Below, one piece after another: positions 1 to 6,134 of a stretch of DNA of 27,173 bases (position 1 is its first letter; each line of letters begins with the position of its first letter). The DNA lies in contig USCR01000016.1 of the NCBI GenBank assembly GCA_900553295.1, forward strand, positions 1 through 27,173. Reading direction: 5' to 3'. The notes beneath the pieces are model-generated. The model was not told the DNA's origin. It worked only from the letters and a program-made list of their open reading frames with translations, and ran no database searches. This DNA is from an uncultured Eubacteriales bacterium. GTDB lineage: Bacteria > Bacillota > Clostridia > Christensenellales > Aristaeellaceae. A program made the position numbers and the translations under genes.

Positions 1-500
1 TCCTCTTCAAGCCGAATGTCCCGCCCGTATGCCTCATAGTCAAAATAATTCAGCAAATGCTCCGGCACATCAATGGCCTCCATGTCCTCCACATAGATGC
101 GGCCCAGCGTTTCATCGTCCCCCACACCGGGATAAAATTCAAAACAGTCCAGGTTTTGCGTGAGATTGATTAGGTCGGCCACGCTGGAAGTGTGCTCGCC
201 GCTGTCAATCACAGCCTCGAATTTCTCCAAATCGCTCTGATCCAGTTCGGAAAGTAGGCAGGCCAGATGGTTGAGCTCGTCAAGATTTTCGTATTCCGTC
301 AGATAGTCATAGAGCCCCAGCACATCCCCGTCAAAGCTGGTAATGAAAAACTCCTCATACCGCACACCATCCACACCGATGCGCTTTAGGAGCGCCTGCA
401 CCTCCTCCGTGGTAGTGGGGAATTTCAGCGTTTCTCCTACAAGCTCGCCCTCGTTATATTTCCCCAGGTTCGTGATGTAGGCTTCGAAAAGGGCCGCCAT
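1..500 (-). CDS. ardA: ArdA-like antirestriction protein (partial, C-terminus off the left edge)
   Basis: The frame opens at an ATG at 500-498 and stays open to the window edge (166 codons). The product begins MAALFEAYITNLGKYNEGEL and is very acidic (many Asp/Glu, e.g. IYVEDMEAIDVPEHLLNYFDYE near the edge). The N-terminal pattern (xxYxTNLGKYNEGxLxGxxL) and the acidic body are typical of ArdA, a DNA-mimic protein that occupies type I restriction enzymes while a conjugative element enters a new host. Family knowledge puts ArdA on conjugative plasmids and ICEs, which fits the ParB-like neighbour. The start codon overlaps the stop of the upstream gene by one base (TGATG) and sits in a GC-rich hairpin (491-512), so translation is probably coupled to the upstream gene. 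No good Shine-Dalgarno of its own is visible. The C-terminus cannot be judged. Confidence 0.85.
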   Translation of the reverse strand, partial: MAALFEAYITNLGKYNEGELVGETLKFPTTTEEVQALLKRIGVDGVRYEEFFITSFDGDVLGLYDYLTEYENLDELNHLACLLSELDQSDLEKFEAVIDSGEHTSSVADLINLTQNLDCFEFYPGVGDDETLGRIYVEDMEAIDVPEHLLNYFDYEAYGRDIRLEE

Positions 501-512
501 CAGCGGCGGCCC
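491..512 (-). promoter_or_regulatory. Hairpin enclosing the ardA start codon (translational coupling)
   Basis: GGGCCGCC (491-498) and GGCGGCCC (505-512) pair perfectly over 8 bp with a 6-base gap holding the TGATG junction between the upstream stop and the ardA ATG. In the minus-strand mRNA this would hide the ardA start until a ribosome finishing the upstream gene melts it. The structure is seen; the coupling is inference. Confidence 0.5.
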
Positions 513-841
513 TGTCCCTTGACGGTCAGGATGCCCTCAAGGGTGGTAGCAGTAATCCCCAGCCGCTGGGCAACGGCGATGTCGTTTTTCATGGCCTCGG
601 TCATGGTATGGCCGCAGACCACCAGTACATGGGAGCGGCGGAGCAGGTCGCGGCTCATGTCAATGCCGCTTTTGTGTTCCTCCGGCACTGCATCATTGAG
701 GAACAAGGGCAGATACAGGGTAGGACAGATGGGCGAAAAGCCCGCCTCATACACCGCCCGGCAGTAGCGGGCCGCCTGTTCTGCGTTTTCACTGTCACCG
801 CCAAGCCATCCGGCGGTAATATAAGCAAGTGGCCGTTTCAT
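500..841 (-). CDS. DUF7768/DUF4406-like small protein of mobile elements
   Basis: A 113-residue protein starting MKRPLAYITAGWLGGD. I chose the ATG at 841 because a GGAGG lies 8 bases upstream; an in-frame TTG two codons earlier (847) is too close to that site. The sequence has a nucleotide-sugar/nucleoside-2-deoxyribosyltransferase-like feel: YITAG at the N-terminus, an alternating AARYCRAVYEAGFSPICPTLYLP segment, a DMSRDLLRRSHVLVVCG segment, and a final domain with TEAMKNDIAVAQRLGI. This order is known from small proteins annotated DUF4406/DUF7768, common in Firmicute ICEs and phages, with no established function. It is the middle gene of a minus-strand run parB-like, this gene, ardA. Its last codons contain a short hairpin (516-522 with 537-543), and its stop overlaps the ardA start. 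Family assignment is by memory of motifs, not by search. Confidence 0.72.
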   Translation of the reverse strand: MKRPLAYITAGWLGGDSENAEQAARYCRAVYEAGFSPICPTLYLPLFLNDAVPEEHKSGIDMSRDLLRRSHVLVVCGHTMTEAMKNDIAVAQRLGITATTLEGILTVKGQGRR

Positions 842-885
842 TGTCAAAACCTCCGTTCTTTGAAGAAAGATACTTCAGCCCAATC

Positions 886-1085
886 CCCCCGCCCTTTCCC
901 AGTCATGGGAAAGGGGGCGGCTCTGGAGGATATATGCCCCCGCCGCGCCGCTGGAAGTAACACAGCCGGGGCAGACCGTCAAGGGCAGGCCGCCGCAAGC
1001 GGCGGTGCGTTGCACCCTTGACGGCCCACTCCCGGCTGTGCAGGAATATAGGCGGCGACGGGGGATATATCACCACAGAGCCCTC
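886..1085 (-). other. Large nested inverted-repeat region; possible structured RNA or DNA site
   Basis: No gene is visible between the parB-like gene and the next gene (842-1136). Instead there are nested complementary arms: 919-925 with 1076-1082 (7 bp); 929-935 with 1065-1071 (GATATAT), continued by CCCCCG/CGGGGG and CGCCGC/GCGGCG; 961-970 with 1031-1040 (10 bp perfect); 976-985 with 1015-1024 (10 bp perfect); and an inner hairpin 990-995 with 1000-1005 closed by a four-base loop. Beside it, 892-901 pairs with 906-915 (10 bp perfect). The whole could fold into one long arm of about 165 nt plus one side hairpin. It is transcribed, if at all, with the parB-like gene. I do not recognise it as a known RNA family. 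Alternatives are a transfer origin, a processing or termination structure, or a DNA cruciform site. Confidence 0.55.
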
Positions 1086-1105
1086 TGCAGGAGGGGCGGG
1101 GCCCC

Positions 1106-1123
1106 TCGGGACAATTTGTCTCG
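1106..1123. repeat. 18-bp near-palindromic repeat, copy 1 (candidate partition-protein site)
   Basis: TCGGGACAATTTGTCTCG. The inner 17 bases match their own reverse complement at 15 positions. An identical 18-base copy lies at 2139-2156 inside the parB-like gene. This copy lies 14 bases past the parB-like stop codon, in non-coding sequence. Confidence 0.6.
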
Positions 1124-1136
1124 AAGTGTGGTCGGG

Positions 1137-2597
1137 TTACTTGTCTTTTTCCATCTTTTTCGGAGCCTTTGCCAGCTCGGGCGGCTGTTTCTCCTTCCAC
1201 TCGTCCAGCAAAGTCATGATCTGCTCCTTCATTTTGGCGGGAGTGGCCTCCTTGCCAAAATATTTCTCCAGTTCGGCCATCGAAATAATCACGCCGCGAT
1301 CCTCCTTTTTCTTTTCGCTTAATATGCCGTCAATCACATCGCCGTTGAGCTTGCCTTCCTTATCCAGTTCCCGGAGCTGTTTCGCCTGGGCCAGAGAGGG
1401 GGACGCCTGTTCCCCGTCAATGGAAACGGCAATCAGCCTTTGATTTTTCGGCTTGATATAGGAAAGCTCCACCGCAGGCATGAAGCCCATCTTTTTATCG
1501 TCCACCTTATCCATGAGCTCCGGGACAAGGTGGTTAAGGCGCAGATACCGCATGACCTTTTTATAGTTCATGCCATGCGCCTCGCCCACGATTTCAACCG
1601 AGCGTTTCCCCACATCGCCCTCGGCCACATTTTTCAGCCGGGAGCCCTGGTGCTTGATGTCCTCTACCTCCAGATCCAAAAGGGCGGCCAGTTCGCTGGG
1701 GAGCGTCTGATCCCTCTGCTTGTTGCTGTCCTTCATGGCCTCCACCGCCTCGTGGTCGGTCATATCCCGGACAATAAAGGGCATTTCCTCCAGCCCAGCC
1801 AGCTCGCTGCCACGGCAGCGGCGATGGCCTGCCACAATCTCATAGCCGTTTCCGTCCTTTTCCGGGCGGGCAAGGCCGGGCACCATAACGCCGTTGAGCT
1901 TGATGGATGCCACGGTTTCCTGCATTTTGGCATCGTCCCGCACCTTGAACGGATGGGGACGGAATGTATGGAACGGATGGAGTTCGGAAAGTTTCAGATA
2001 GACCAGCTTTCCCTCCTCCACAGGACGGGGCGGCACAGCCGGCTCCGTCACACCTTGCTCCGGGGGAGCGGCCTCCTTTGCGGGCTTATCCTTTCCGGTA
2101 TCCGGGGGAACAGGAGCATCGGGAGCTTTCCCGCCACTTCGGGACAATTTGTCTCGTTTGGACGGCTGGGCCTCGCCGGGGGCCGCCTTGTCAGCCTTAG
2201 AGGGGCGGCCCTTGCGGGGCCCGGATTTTTTGGGTTCCTTTTCAGCCTCCGGCCCGGTGCGTTCCGCCTTATCAGACTTAGGAGGACGGCCCCGGCGCGG
2301 CTTTTCGGTTTTCTCGCTTTCAGCGGCAGGACGATCCAGCGCAGGAGCCCCAGCTTCCGGTTCACGGGATGCCTCTGCCTTTTCCACCTCGGCTCGGGCC
2401 GCCTGCCGCTTTTCTGCCATGAGCGCGTCAATCTGCTCCGCAGAGATTACCACATCGCCGGGCTCGGCAGGCCCGGCCTGTTCCGGCGGGTGTTCGGGAA
2501 CGGCGGCCTCCCCGTGGGCCGGATCAGCCACAGCGGGCGCGGGGGCCTCCTCGGTTTTCTGCGCCTCGGGGCCCGTGTTCAGTTTTTCATCTGCCAT
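1137..2597 (-). CDS. ParB/Spo0J-family partition protein with AT-hook-like N-terminal extension
   Basis: 486 residues; the ATG at 2597 has AGGAGG 7 bases upstream. Residues 1-190 are low-complexity, rich in Pro, Ala, Lys and Glu, and probably disordered. They carry two AT-hook-like motifs, RRGRPPK (101-107) and RKGRPSK (128-134), which would bind the DNA minor groove. The ParB N-terminal (CTPase) domain follows at about 198-290, with the box GHRRCRGSELAG (258-269) in the place of the GERRxRA nucleotide-binding motif. A helix-turn-helix part follows at about 300-360 and a charged C-terminal tail. This long form, next to ardA, is typical of ICE backbones rather than of the chromosomal Spo0J (about 280 residues). 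No ParA is in the window. The 17-bp palindrome core sits in codons for RDKLSR (148-153). Its role could be element segregation or regulation of element genes. Confidence 0.85.
   Translation of the reverse strand: MADEKLNTGPEAQKTEEAPAPAVADPAHGEAAVPEHPPEQAGPAEPGDVVISAEQIDALMAEKRQAARAEVEKAEASREPEAGAPALDRPAAESEKTEKPRRGRPPKSDKAERTGPEAEKEPKKSGPRKGRPSKADKAAPGEAQPSKRDKLSRSGGKAPDAPVPPDTGKDKPAKEAAPPEQGVTEPAVPPRPVEEGKLVYLKLSELHPFHTFRPHPFKVRDDAKMQETVASIKLNGVMVPGLARPEKDGNGYEIVAGHRRCRGSELAGLEEMPFIVRDMTDHEAVEAMKDSNKQRDQTLPSELAALLDLEVEDIKHQGSRLKNVAEGDVGKRSVEIVGEAHGMNYKKVMRYLRLNHLVPELMDKVDDKKMGFMPAVELSYIKPKNQRLIAVSIDGEQASPSLAQAKQLRELDKEGKLNGDVIDGILSEKKKEDRGVIISMAELEKYFGKEATPAKMKEQIMTLLDEWKEKQPPELAKAPKKMEKDK
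2139..2156. repeat. 18-bp near-palindromic repeat, copy 2 (inside the parB-like gene)
   Basis: Identical to 1106-1123. Here it is translated (RDKLSR) within the disordered N-terminal region of the ParB-like protein. parS sites inside or beside parB genes are known in other systems; that this is such a site is inference. Confidence 0.6.
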
Positions 2598-2685
2598 TCA
2601 CTAACCTCCTTTTCGTGAAAGTTGCACAATTTTGAGGATTAAATTTCTGTAATTATTTTTCTGCCTCCTTCCGGTCTATCCACGC

Positions 2686-2720
2686 AAAAAAGCCGCCCAA
2701 GATAGCACCTGGACGGCTTT
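2686..2720 (-). terminator. Intrinsic terminator upstream of the parB-like gene
   Basis: Read on the minus strand, AAAGCCGTCCAGG pairs with CTTGGGCGGCTTT (13 bp including two G-U pairs) around a 6-base loop, and the run TTTTTTG follows. It would stop transcription entering the element from the right, or act as a leader attenuator of the parB-like gene, which starts about 90 bases further on. Confidence 0.75.
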
Positions 2721-2736
2721 CTGCGTAATGTGATAG

Positions 2737-2988
2737 ATCAAATATTATTTTTTTCGGATTGCAGGCCCCGAAAAGCCTTGTATTTACAGTGTTCCTAATA
2801 AGAAACAATCATATGATGCACAGAAGGATATTGCCTTTGGCGATGTACTGCAGCCGGCAGCTGATCTTTGCATGGCGGAAAAGATGTTTGCTCTTTTTCT
2901 CCCCGGAGAGGCGCATCGTCCGTGCGTCATTTGGGAAGATGTAACCCCTGTACGAAAACTCGTTATTAAATTGCCTATAGGCCAATGA
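2737..2988 (+). pseudogene. Start-less coding-like remnant, product not recognised
   Basis: An open frame of 83 codons runs from just after a TAG (2734-2736) to a TGA (2986-2988). Translation gives a plausible C-terminal protein piece: a Tyr/Phe-rich start, then AFGDVLQPAADLCMAEKMFA, and a tail VIWEDVTPVRKLVIKLPIGQ. First codon positions are purine-rich, as in real genes. The only internal ATG codons (two, near the middle) would leave a very short protein without a ribosome-binding site. I read it as the 3' end of a gene whose 5' part was lost, possibly by insertion of the mobile element on its left. I do not recognise the family. A chance open frame is the alternative. Confidence 0.35.
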
Positions 2989-3187
2989 TACCGCTTGTCC
3001 GGCAGAGTAGCGTCTGCCATAGCCGTAGACAAGTAAGGACTGCTTTATTTTCCTTGCCTGTCAGGGATAAAGCACCGCCGCTATTATGGGATTGGGCCGC
3101 CAGAGCGCTTGCTCCAATGGCTTATGAGCAGCATACCACCTGCTGGAAAATAAAAAATACCATGCTTAGAAAGAGCATGGCGAACGT

Positions 3188-3219
3188 GTCGGAAGGGCCA
3201 CTGCCCCTCCGACTTTTAT
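3188..3219 (+). terminator. Intrinsic terminator in the transition zone
   Basis: GTCGGA (3188-3193) pairs with TCCGAC (3208-3213), continued by GGGC/GCCC around a CACT loop with one A-C mismatch, then TTTTATT. It points rightwards, toward the end of the convergent DUF2130 gene. The stretch 2989-3187 before it shows no gene I can support, only a small hairpin around 3161-3180 (CATGCT/AGCATG). Confidence 0.6.
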
Positions 3220-3344
3220 TGGTGTGAGACGGCACACAGGTCATTGATTTGCATGCGAGTGGCTAGGTACCGTGCGATACCTTCATCAAACTTATAATCG
3301 CGCATAGCGTTTGGCTTGGATAGGCACGCTTGCCCGTCAGTCAA
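3216..3344 (-). CDS. Very short ORF of unknown function (doubtful)
   Basis: A 42-codon frame starting at a TTG that overlaps the stop of the DUF2130 gene, or 29 codons if it starts at the ATG in ...SKPNAMRDYKF. The product ends RYLATRMQINDLCAVSHQ. The frame looks protein-like (amphipathic, mixed codons), but no Shine-Dalgarno precedes either start. It could be a small peptide translated by coupling, a decayed 3' gene end, or chance. Confidence 0.25.
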   Translation of the reverse strand: MTDGQACLSKPNAMRDYKFDEGIARYLATRMQINDLCAVSHQ

Positions 3345-4704
3345 TTTTTATTTGATCAAACATGGCTTTCACGGATGGGGCATTTTTCGTAAGCTTTTTG
3401 ATACTCAGATCCTGCGCTTTATCGTTTGCCAAGCGTAAGTTCCGATCCGAGGATAGCAAATCCGCTTTCGTTTTTTCCAGTGCCTTGATGGTCTTGTCTA
3501 TATCATCAATGGCGTCCTGGAACTTGCGTGAGGCAAGCTCATAATTCCGTGCAAAACCATCCTTGAAGTTTTGCATATTTTCTTCAAAATGGAGTATATC
3601 CAGCTGCTGGTTTTTAAGCGTTTGCAGTTCCTGTTGATATTTTAGGGCATTCAGCGCCGCATTTCTGAGCAGCGTTATCATCGGAATAAAAAATTGCGGT
3701 CGTATAACGTACATCTTCTTGTAACGGTAAGAAACATCCACAATGCCCGTGTTGTATAGTTCATTGTCAATTTCCAGCAAGGAGACAAGGACCGCATACT
3801 CGCAGCCTTTTTCACGCCGGTCTTTGTCAAGCTCCTTGAAAAAATCCTCGTTTTTATGCTTTGAGGCAGTTTCGTCCATTTCATTCTTCATTTCAAACAT
3901 AATGGAAATGAACTCGGTTCCATCCTCAGCGGATTCCCGAAAGATAAAATCGCCTTTGCTCCCGGTTCTGGCATCGTTATCTTTTTCAAAGTATGCCATG
4001 GGAAATGCCGTCATACGAATCCTGTTAAACTCCGTAAGGCAGTGTTGTTCCAGGCTTTCCCCCACCATTTTGGTGGACTGGCGCGCCTTAAAATCCTTGT
4101 AATATTCGATCTGTTCATCCTTGTATTTCAGTTTATCTTCATACTGTTCCTTGAGGGACTTTTCCTTCAGCTGATTCTCCTTTTCCTGGCTGTTCAGCTG
4201 ACCCGTCAACTCCATAATTTTTGTGGACTTGTCGCTTATCTCTTTTTCTTTCTGCCGCACTGCCTCAGAGATGGCAAGCTCTTTCTCCGTGTCCGCTTTT
4301 TCCAGCCGCGCCTTGAGGTGTTCTATTTCGCGGTCTTTGTCCGTCAGTTCGGCCTGCTTTTTGATGATCGCAGCGCTGTTCTCCTGCTCCTTGGCCAGGA
4401 TGGCTTGATGGATTGCCAGCTGATTCTGCGTTTTGCTGTTGGCAATTTGAGACTGCAGCTGTTCAATGATTCGATCCTTTTCCGCCAGCTCCCGGTTCTT
4501 TCCGGATAATTCCTCCCGATGGCTTTTGTCCTGCTCCATCTGGGCAATGATTAAATCATTCTTCTTTTGCTGCTCAATCTCTTGGGCACGCCGTTCCAGT
4601 TCTCTCTGAAATTCCTTGTCTCGTACCTGTTGTAATATTTGCGCATACCCAGCCGCATCCACCTGAAAAACTTTCCCGCAATTGGGACACTTGATTTCCT
4701 GCAT
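3337..4704 (-). CDS. DUF2130 coiled-coil protein with N-terminal zinc ribbon
   Basis: 455 residues from the ATG at 4704 (MQEIKCPNCGKVF), which has a GAGGCGG about 5 bases upstream; an in-frame GTG at 4731 has no such site. The N-terminus carries half a zinc ribbon, CPNC (residues 6-9). A long, highly charged coiled coil follows (about 25-215, full of EKDREIEHLKARLEK-type heptads). Next comes the DUF2130 core (about 215-390), with the conserved stretches GDFIFRESAEDGTEFISIMF and EMKNEMDETASKHKNEDFFK. The core resembles restriction-endonuclease-like folds with its Glu/Lys pattern EMKNE; this is family knowledge and partly inference. A second helical segment ends the protein. DUF2130 proteins are widespread in Firmicutes and Bacteroidetes and their role is not established. 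The gene is monocistronic, less GC-rich than the genes to its right, and has its own promoter and a 140-base structured leader. Confidence 0.85.
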   Translation of the reverse strand: MQEIKCPNCGKVFQVDAAGYAQILQQVRDKEFQRELERRAQEIEQQKKNDLIIAQMEQDKSHREELSGKNRELAEKDRIIEQLQSQIANSKTQNQLAIHQAILAKEQENSAAIIKKQAELTDKDREIEHLKARLEKADTEKELAISEAVRQKEKEISDKSTKIMELTGQLNSQEKENQLKEKSLKEQYEDKLKYKDEQIEYYKDFKARQSTKMVGESLEQHCLTEFNRIRMTAFPMAYFEKDNDARTGSKGDFIFRESAEDGTEFISIMFEMKNEMDETASKHKNEDFFKELDKDRREKGCEYAVLVSLLEIDNELYNTGIVDVSYRYKKMYVIRPQFFIPMITLLRNAALNALKYQQELQTLKNQQLDILHFEENMQNFKDGFARNYELASRKFQDAIDDIDKTIKALEKTKADLLSSDRNLRLANDKAQDLSIKKLTKNAPSVKAMFDQIKID

Positions 4705-4850
4705 CGTAACCGCCTCTCGCTGTTGAATCACTTGGCCTCAGTGCCTCCCCAGCACTGGGACGCCCTGGGAAGCTCCCCTTGCGCATCAAAAAGCTTCCCG
4801 CTATGATGCCTTGGGATACTTCCATGCCTGTTGCTCTTTTTACAAAAGAA

Positions 4851-4879
4851 ATTGTAGCATATCCCGCCCCAAGTGTCCA
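4851..4879 (-). promoter_or_regulatory. Promoter of the DUF2130 gene
   Basis: On the minus strand: TGGACA (4879-4874), 17-base spacer, TACAAT (4856-4851), with a TGC extension just before the -10. It lies about 140 bases upstream of the ATG. The leader holds two hairpins: CAGTGC/GCACTG around 4739-4757, and GGGAAGCT (4767-4774) with AGCTTCCC (4792-4799). Confidence 0.7.
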
Positions 4880-4906
4880 TATTGCCCACGGGAAGCATGT
4901 TCTTCC

Positions 4907-4935
4907 TTGCAAAACACTATTTTTTCTGATAAGCT
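4907..4935 (+). promoter_or_regulatory. Probable promoter of the secreted Cys-motif protein
   Basis: TTGCAA (4907-4912), 17-base spacer, TAAGCT (4930-4935). The -10 is weak. It faces the DUF2130 promoter divergently across about 30 bases. Confidence 0.45.
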
Positions 4936-5002
4936 AATAACATCTGGAGATGTCATCGCTACAGGCATCAAATAATTTCTGCAAATGTCGAGGTACATCC
5001 AT

Positions 5003-5467
5003 ATGTTCAAGAGTCTGCATGAACTTTCAAGGCAGGGTGCTTCCGGCACATCTTCCCACAGAGGTTTTCGCTCGCTTTTCTTGCTGCTGACTGCTCTGCT
5101 GCTTTGCTCCACCGTGTCACTGGCTGCTACCGATTGGCAGGCACGCATGGCGCAGTGCTCTGCCGCTGCGGTCCAGGCGGCCGCTCAGGAAGCGCCGGAA
5201 GGCCTTACGCTTTCCCAGGAAGAGCTTGCGCTATACCGTCTGGGCTTTGCCCAGGGATTTGACGCCGCCCAGGCCGCCGCATCTGCCCCAGTTGCAGAGC
5301 CATCCTCCCCCGATGAACCCATGGTCTGGATTCCGGTCCACGGCGGAACGAAATACCATGCCAACGCAACCTGCAGCAGTATGAAGTCTCCCATGGAAGT
5401 TGCCCTATCCGTAGCGCTGGAAAAAGGCTATGAGCCTTGCAAGCGATGCCATCCACCTACGGAATAA
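5003..5467 (+). CDS. Exported protein with C-terminal Cys/His motif (Ada-like zinc site)
   Basis: 154 residues from the ATG at 5003, which has GAGG 9 bases upstream; an earlier ATG at 4985 lacks any site. After a 23-residue basic N-region comes the hydrophobic core LFLLLTALLLCSTVSLA, a signal peptide probably cut after SLA. The mature part has an Ala-rich helical region, a Pro/Ser linker (about 110-120), and a C-terminal module: WIPVHGGTKYHANATCSSMK followed by GYEPCKRCHPP. The pattern Y-H-x4-C ... GYxPCxxC is seen at the ends of many secreted Clostridial proteins and resembles the four-ligand zinc site of Ada; here His and three Cys could bind one metal. Function is unknown. It is monocistronic, with the rqcP promoter starting 280 bases downstream. 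Between 5468 and 5740 I see only a GCCGGC-TTT-GCCGGC hairpin (about 5609-5623). Confidence 0.75.
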   Translation: MFKSLHELSRQGASGTSSHRGFRSLFLLLTALLLCSTVSLAATDWQARMAQCSAAAVQAAAQEAPEGLTLSQEELALYRLGFAQGFDAAQAAASAPVAEPSSPDEPMVWIPVHGGTKYHANATCSSMKSPMEVALSVALEKGYEPCKRCHPPTE

Positions 5468-5743
5468 CCTGGGCTCCTGGCAATGGGCAGTACCCTGAAA
5501 AAAAAGGTTGGACAGCGCATGCAGCCAGGCACCATTTTGTCGGACTGTCAAAAGCCCCGGGAAGGTATCGGAAGGGCCACAGCCTCGTTGGCCTACATTC
5601 GTATCCGCCGGCTTTGCCGGCAGGACAGGTCGATGGTGTTACTTGCAAAATCAGTGCATTCGGGCGACTCCTGGTTGACTGCATCTGCTTTCTTGGAAAA
5701 TGGTTTCGCCACAATTTCGCCACGCTGAATTTCACAAAAGCTA

Positions 5744-5772
5744 TTGAAAACCGTCGGCATTTGCGCAATAAT
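5744..5772 (+). promoter_or_regulatory. Promoter of rqcP-ispDF
   Basis: TTGAAA (5744-5749), exactly 17 bases, AATAAT (5767-5772). The rqcP start follows about 77 bases later. Confidence 0.6.
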
Positions 5773-5849
5773 TGAGCCGGACAAGCGCTTCGCACGCATC
5801 CGCTCAGTCCGCTGGGCATGCAAACCCGGCTTGTCAGAGGAGACATGAT

Positions 5850-6122
5850 ATGCGACTGGATAAGTATTTGAAGGTATCCCGGATTATCAAGCGCCGCACC
5901 GTAGCCAATGAAGCCTGCGCAGGCGGCCGCGTTACGCTCAACGGAAAGGTAGCCAAGCCCGGGGCGGAGGTAAAGCCCGGGGATGAAATGGTGATTCGCT
6001 TTGGTGACCGCTACGGACGATACGAGATTCTCTCCGTGGTAGAGCATGTACGGAAGGAAGGCGCCACCGAAATGTACCGCGTGCTCTCCGAAGATGCGGA
6101 AGTCGCGCGGGAACGAAACTGA
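5850..6122 (+). CDS. rqcP: RqcP, S4-domain ribosome quality-control protein
   Basis: 90 residues from the ATG at 5850 (MRLDKYLKVSRIIKRRTVAN), with AGAGGAG 7 bases upstream. The whole protein is an S4 RNA-binding domain: the helix-turn start RLDKYLKVSRIIKRR, the loop ACAGGRVTLNGKVAKPGAEV, and the strand KPGDEMVIRFG. In Firmicutes this protein (formerly YabO, Hsp15-like) binds peptidyl-tRNA on stalled 50S subunits and works with RqcH to add C-terminal Ala tails to stuck nascent chains. Length and motifs fit the family well. Here it is the first gene of a two-gene operon with ispDF (12-base gap), not the usual neighbourhood near mazG/divIC, which may be lineage-specific. An upstream extension of the frame is possible but lacks a ribosome-binding site. 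Confidence 0.88.
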   Translation: MRLDKYLKVSRIIKRRTVANEACAGGRVTLNGKVAKPGAEVKPGDEMVIRFGDRYGRYEILSVVEHVRKEGATEMYRVLSEDAEVARERN

Positions 6123-6134
6123 GGAGGTTCGGCT

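Noticed and set aside
5609..5623. GCCGGC-TTT-GCCGGC as a terminator of the secreted protein gene
   Set aside because: Loop too short and no T-run follows; at most a minor hairpin.
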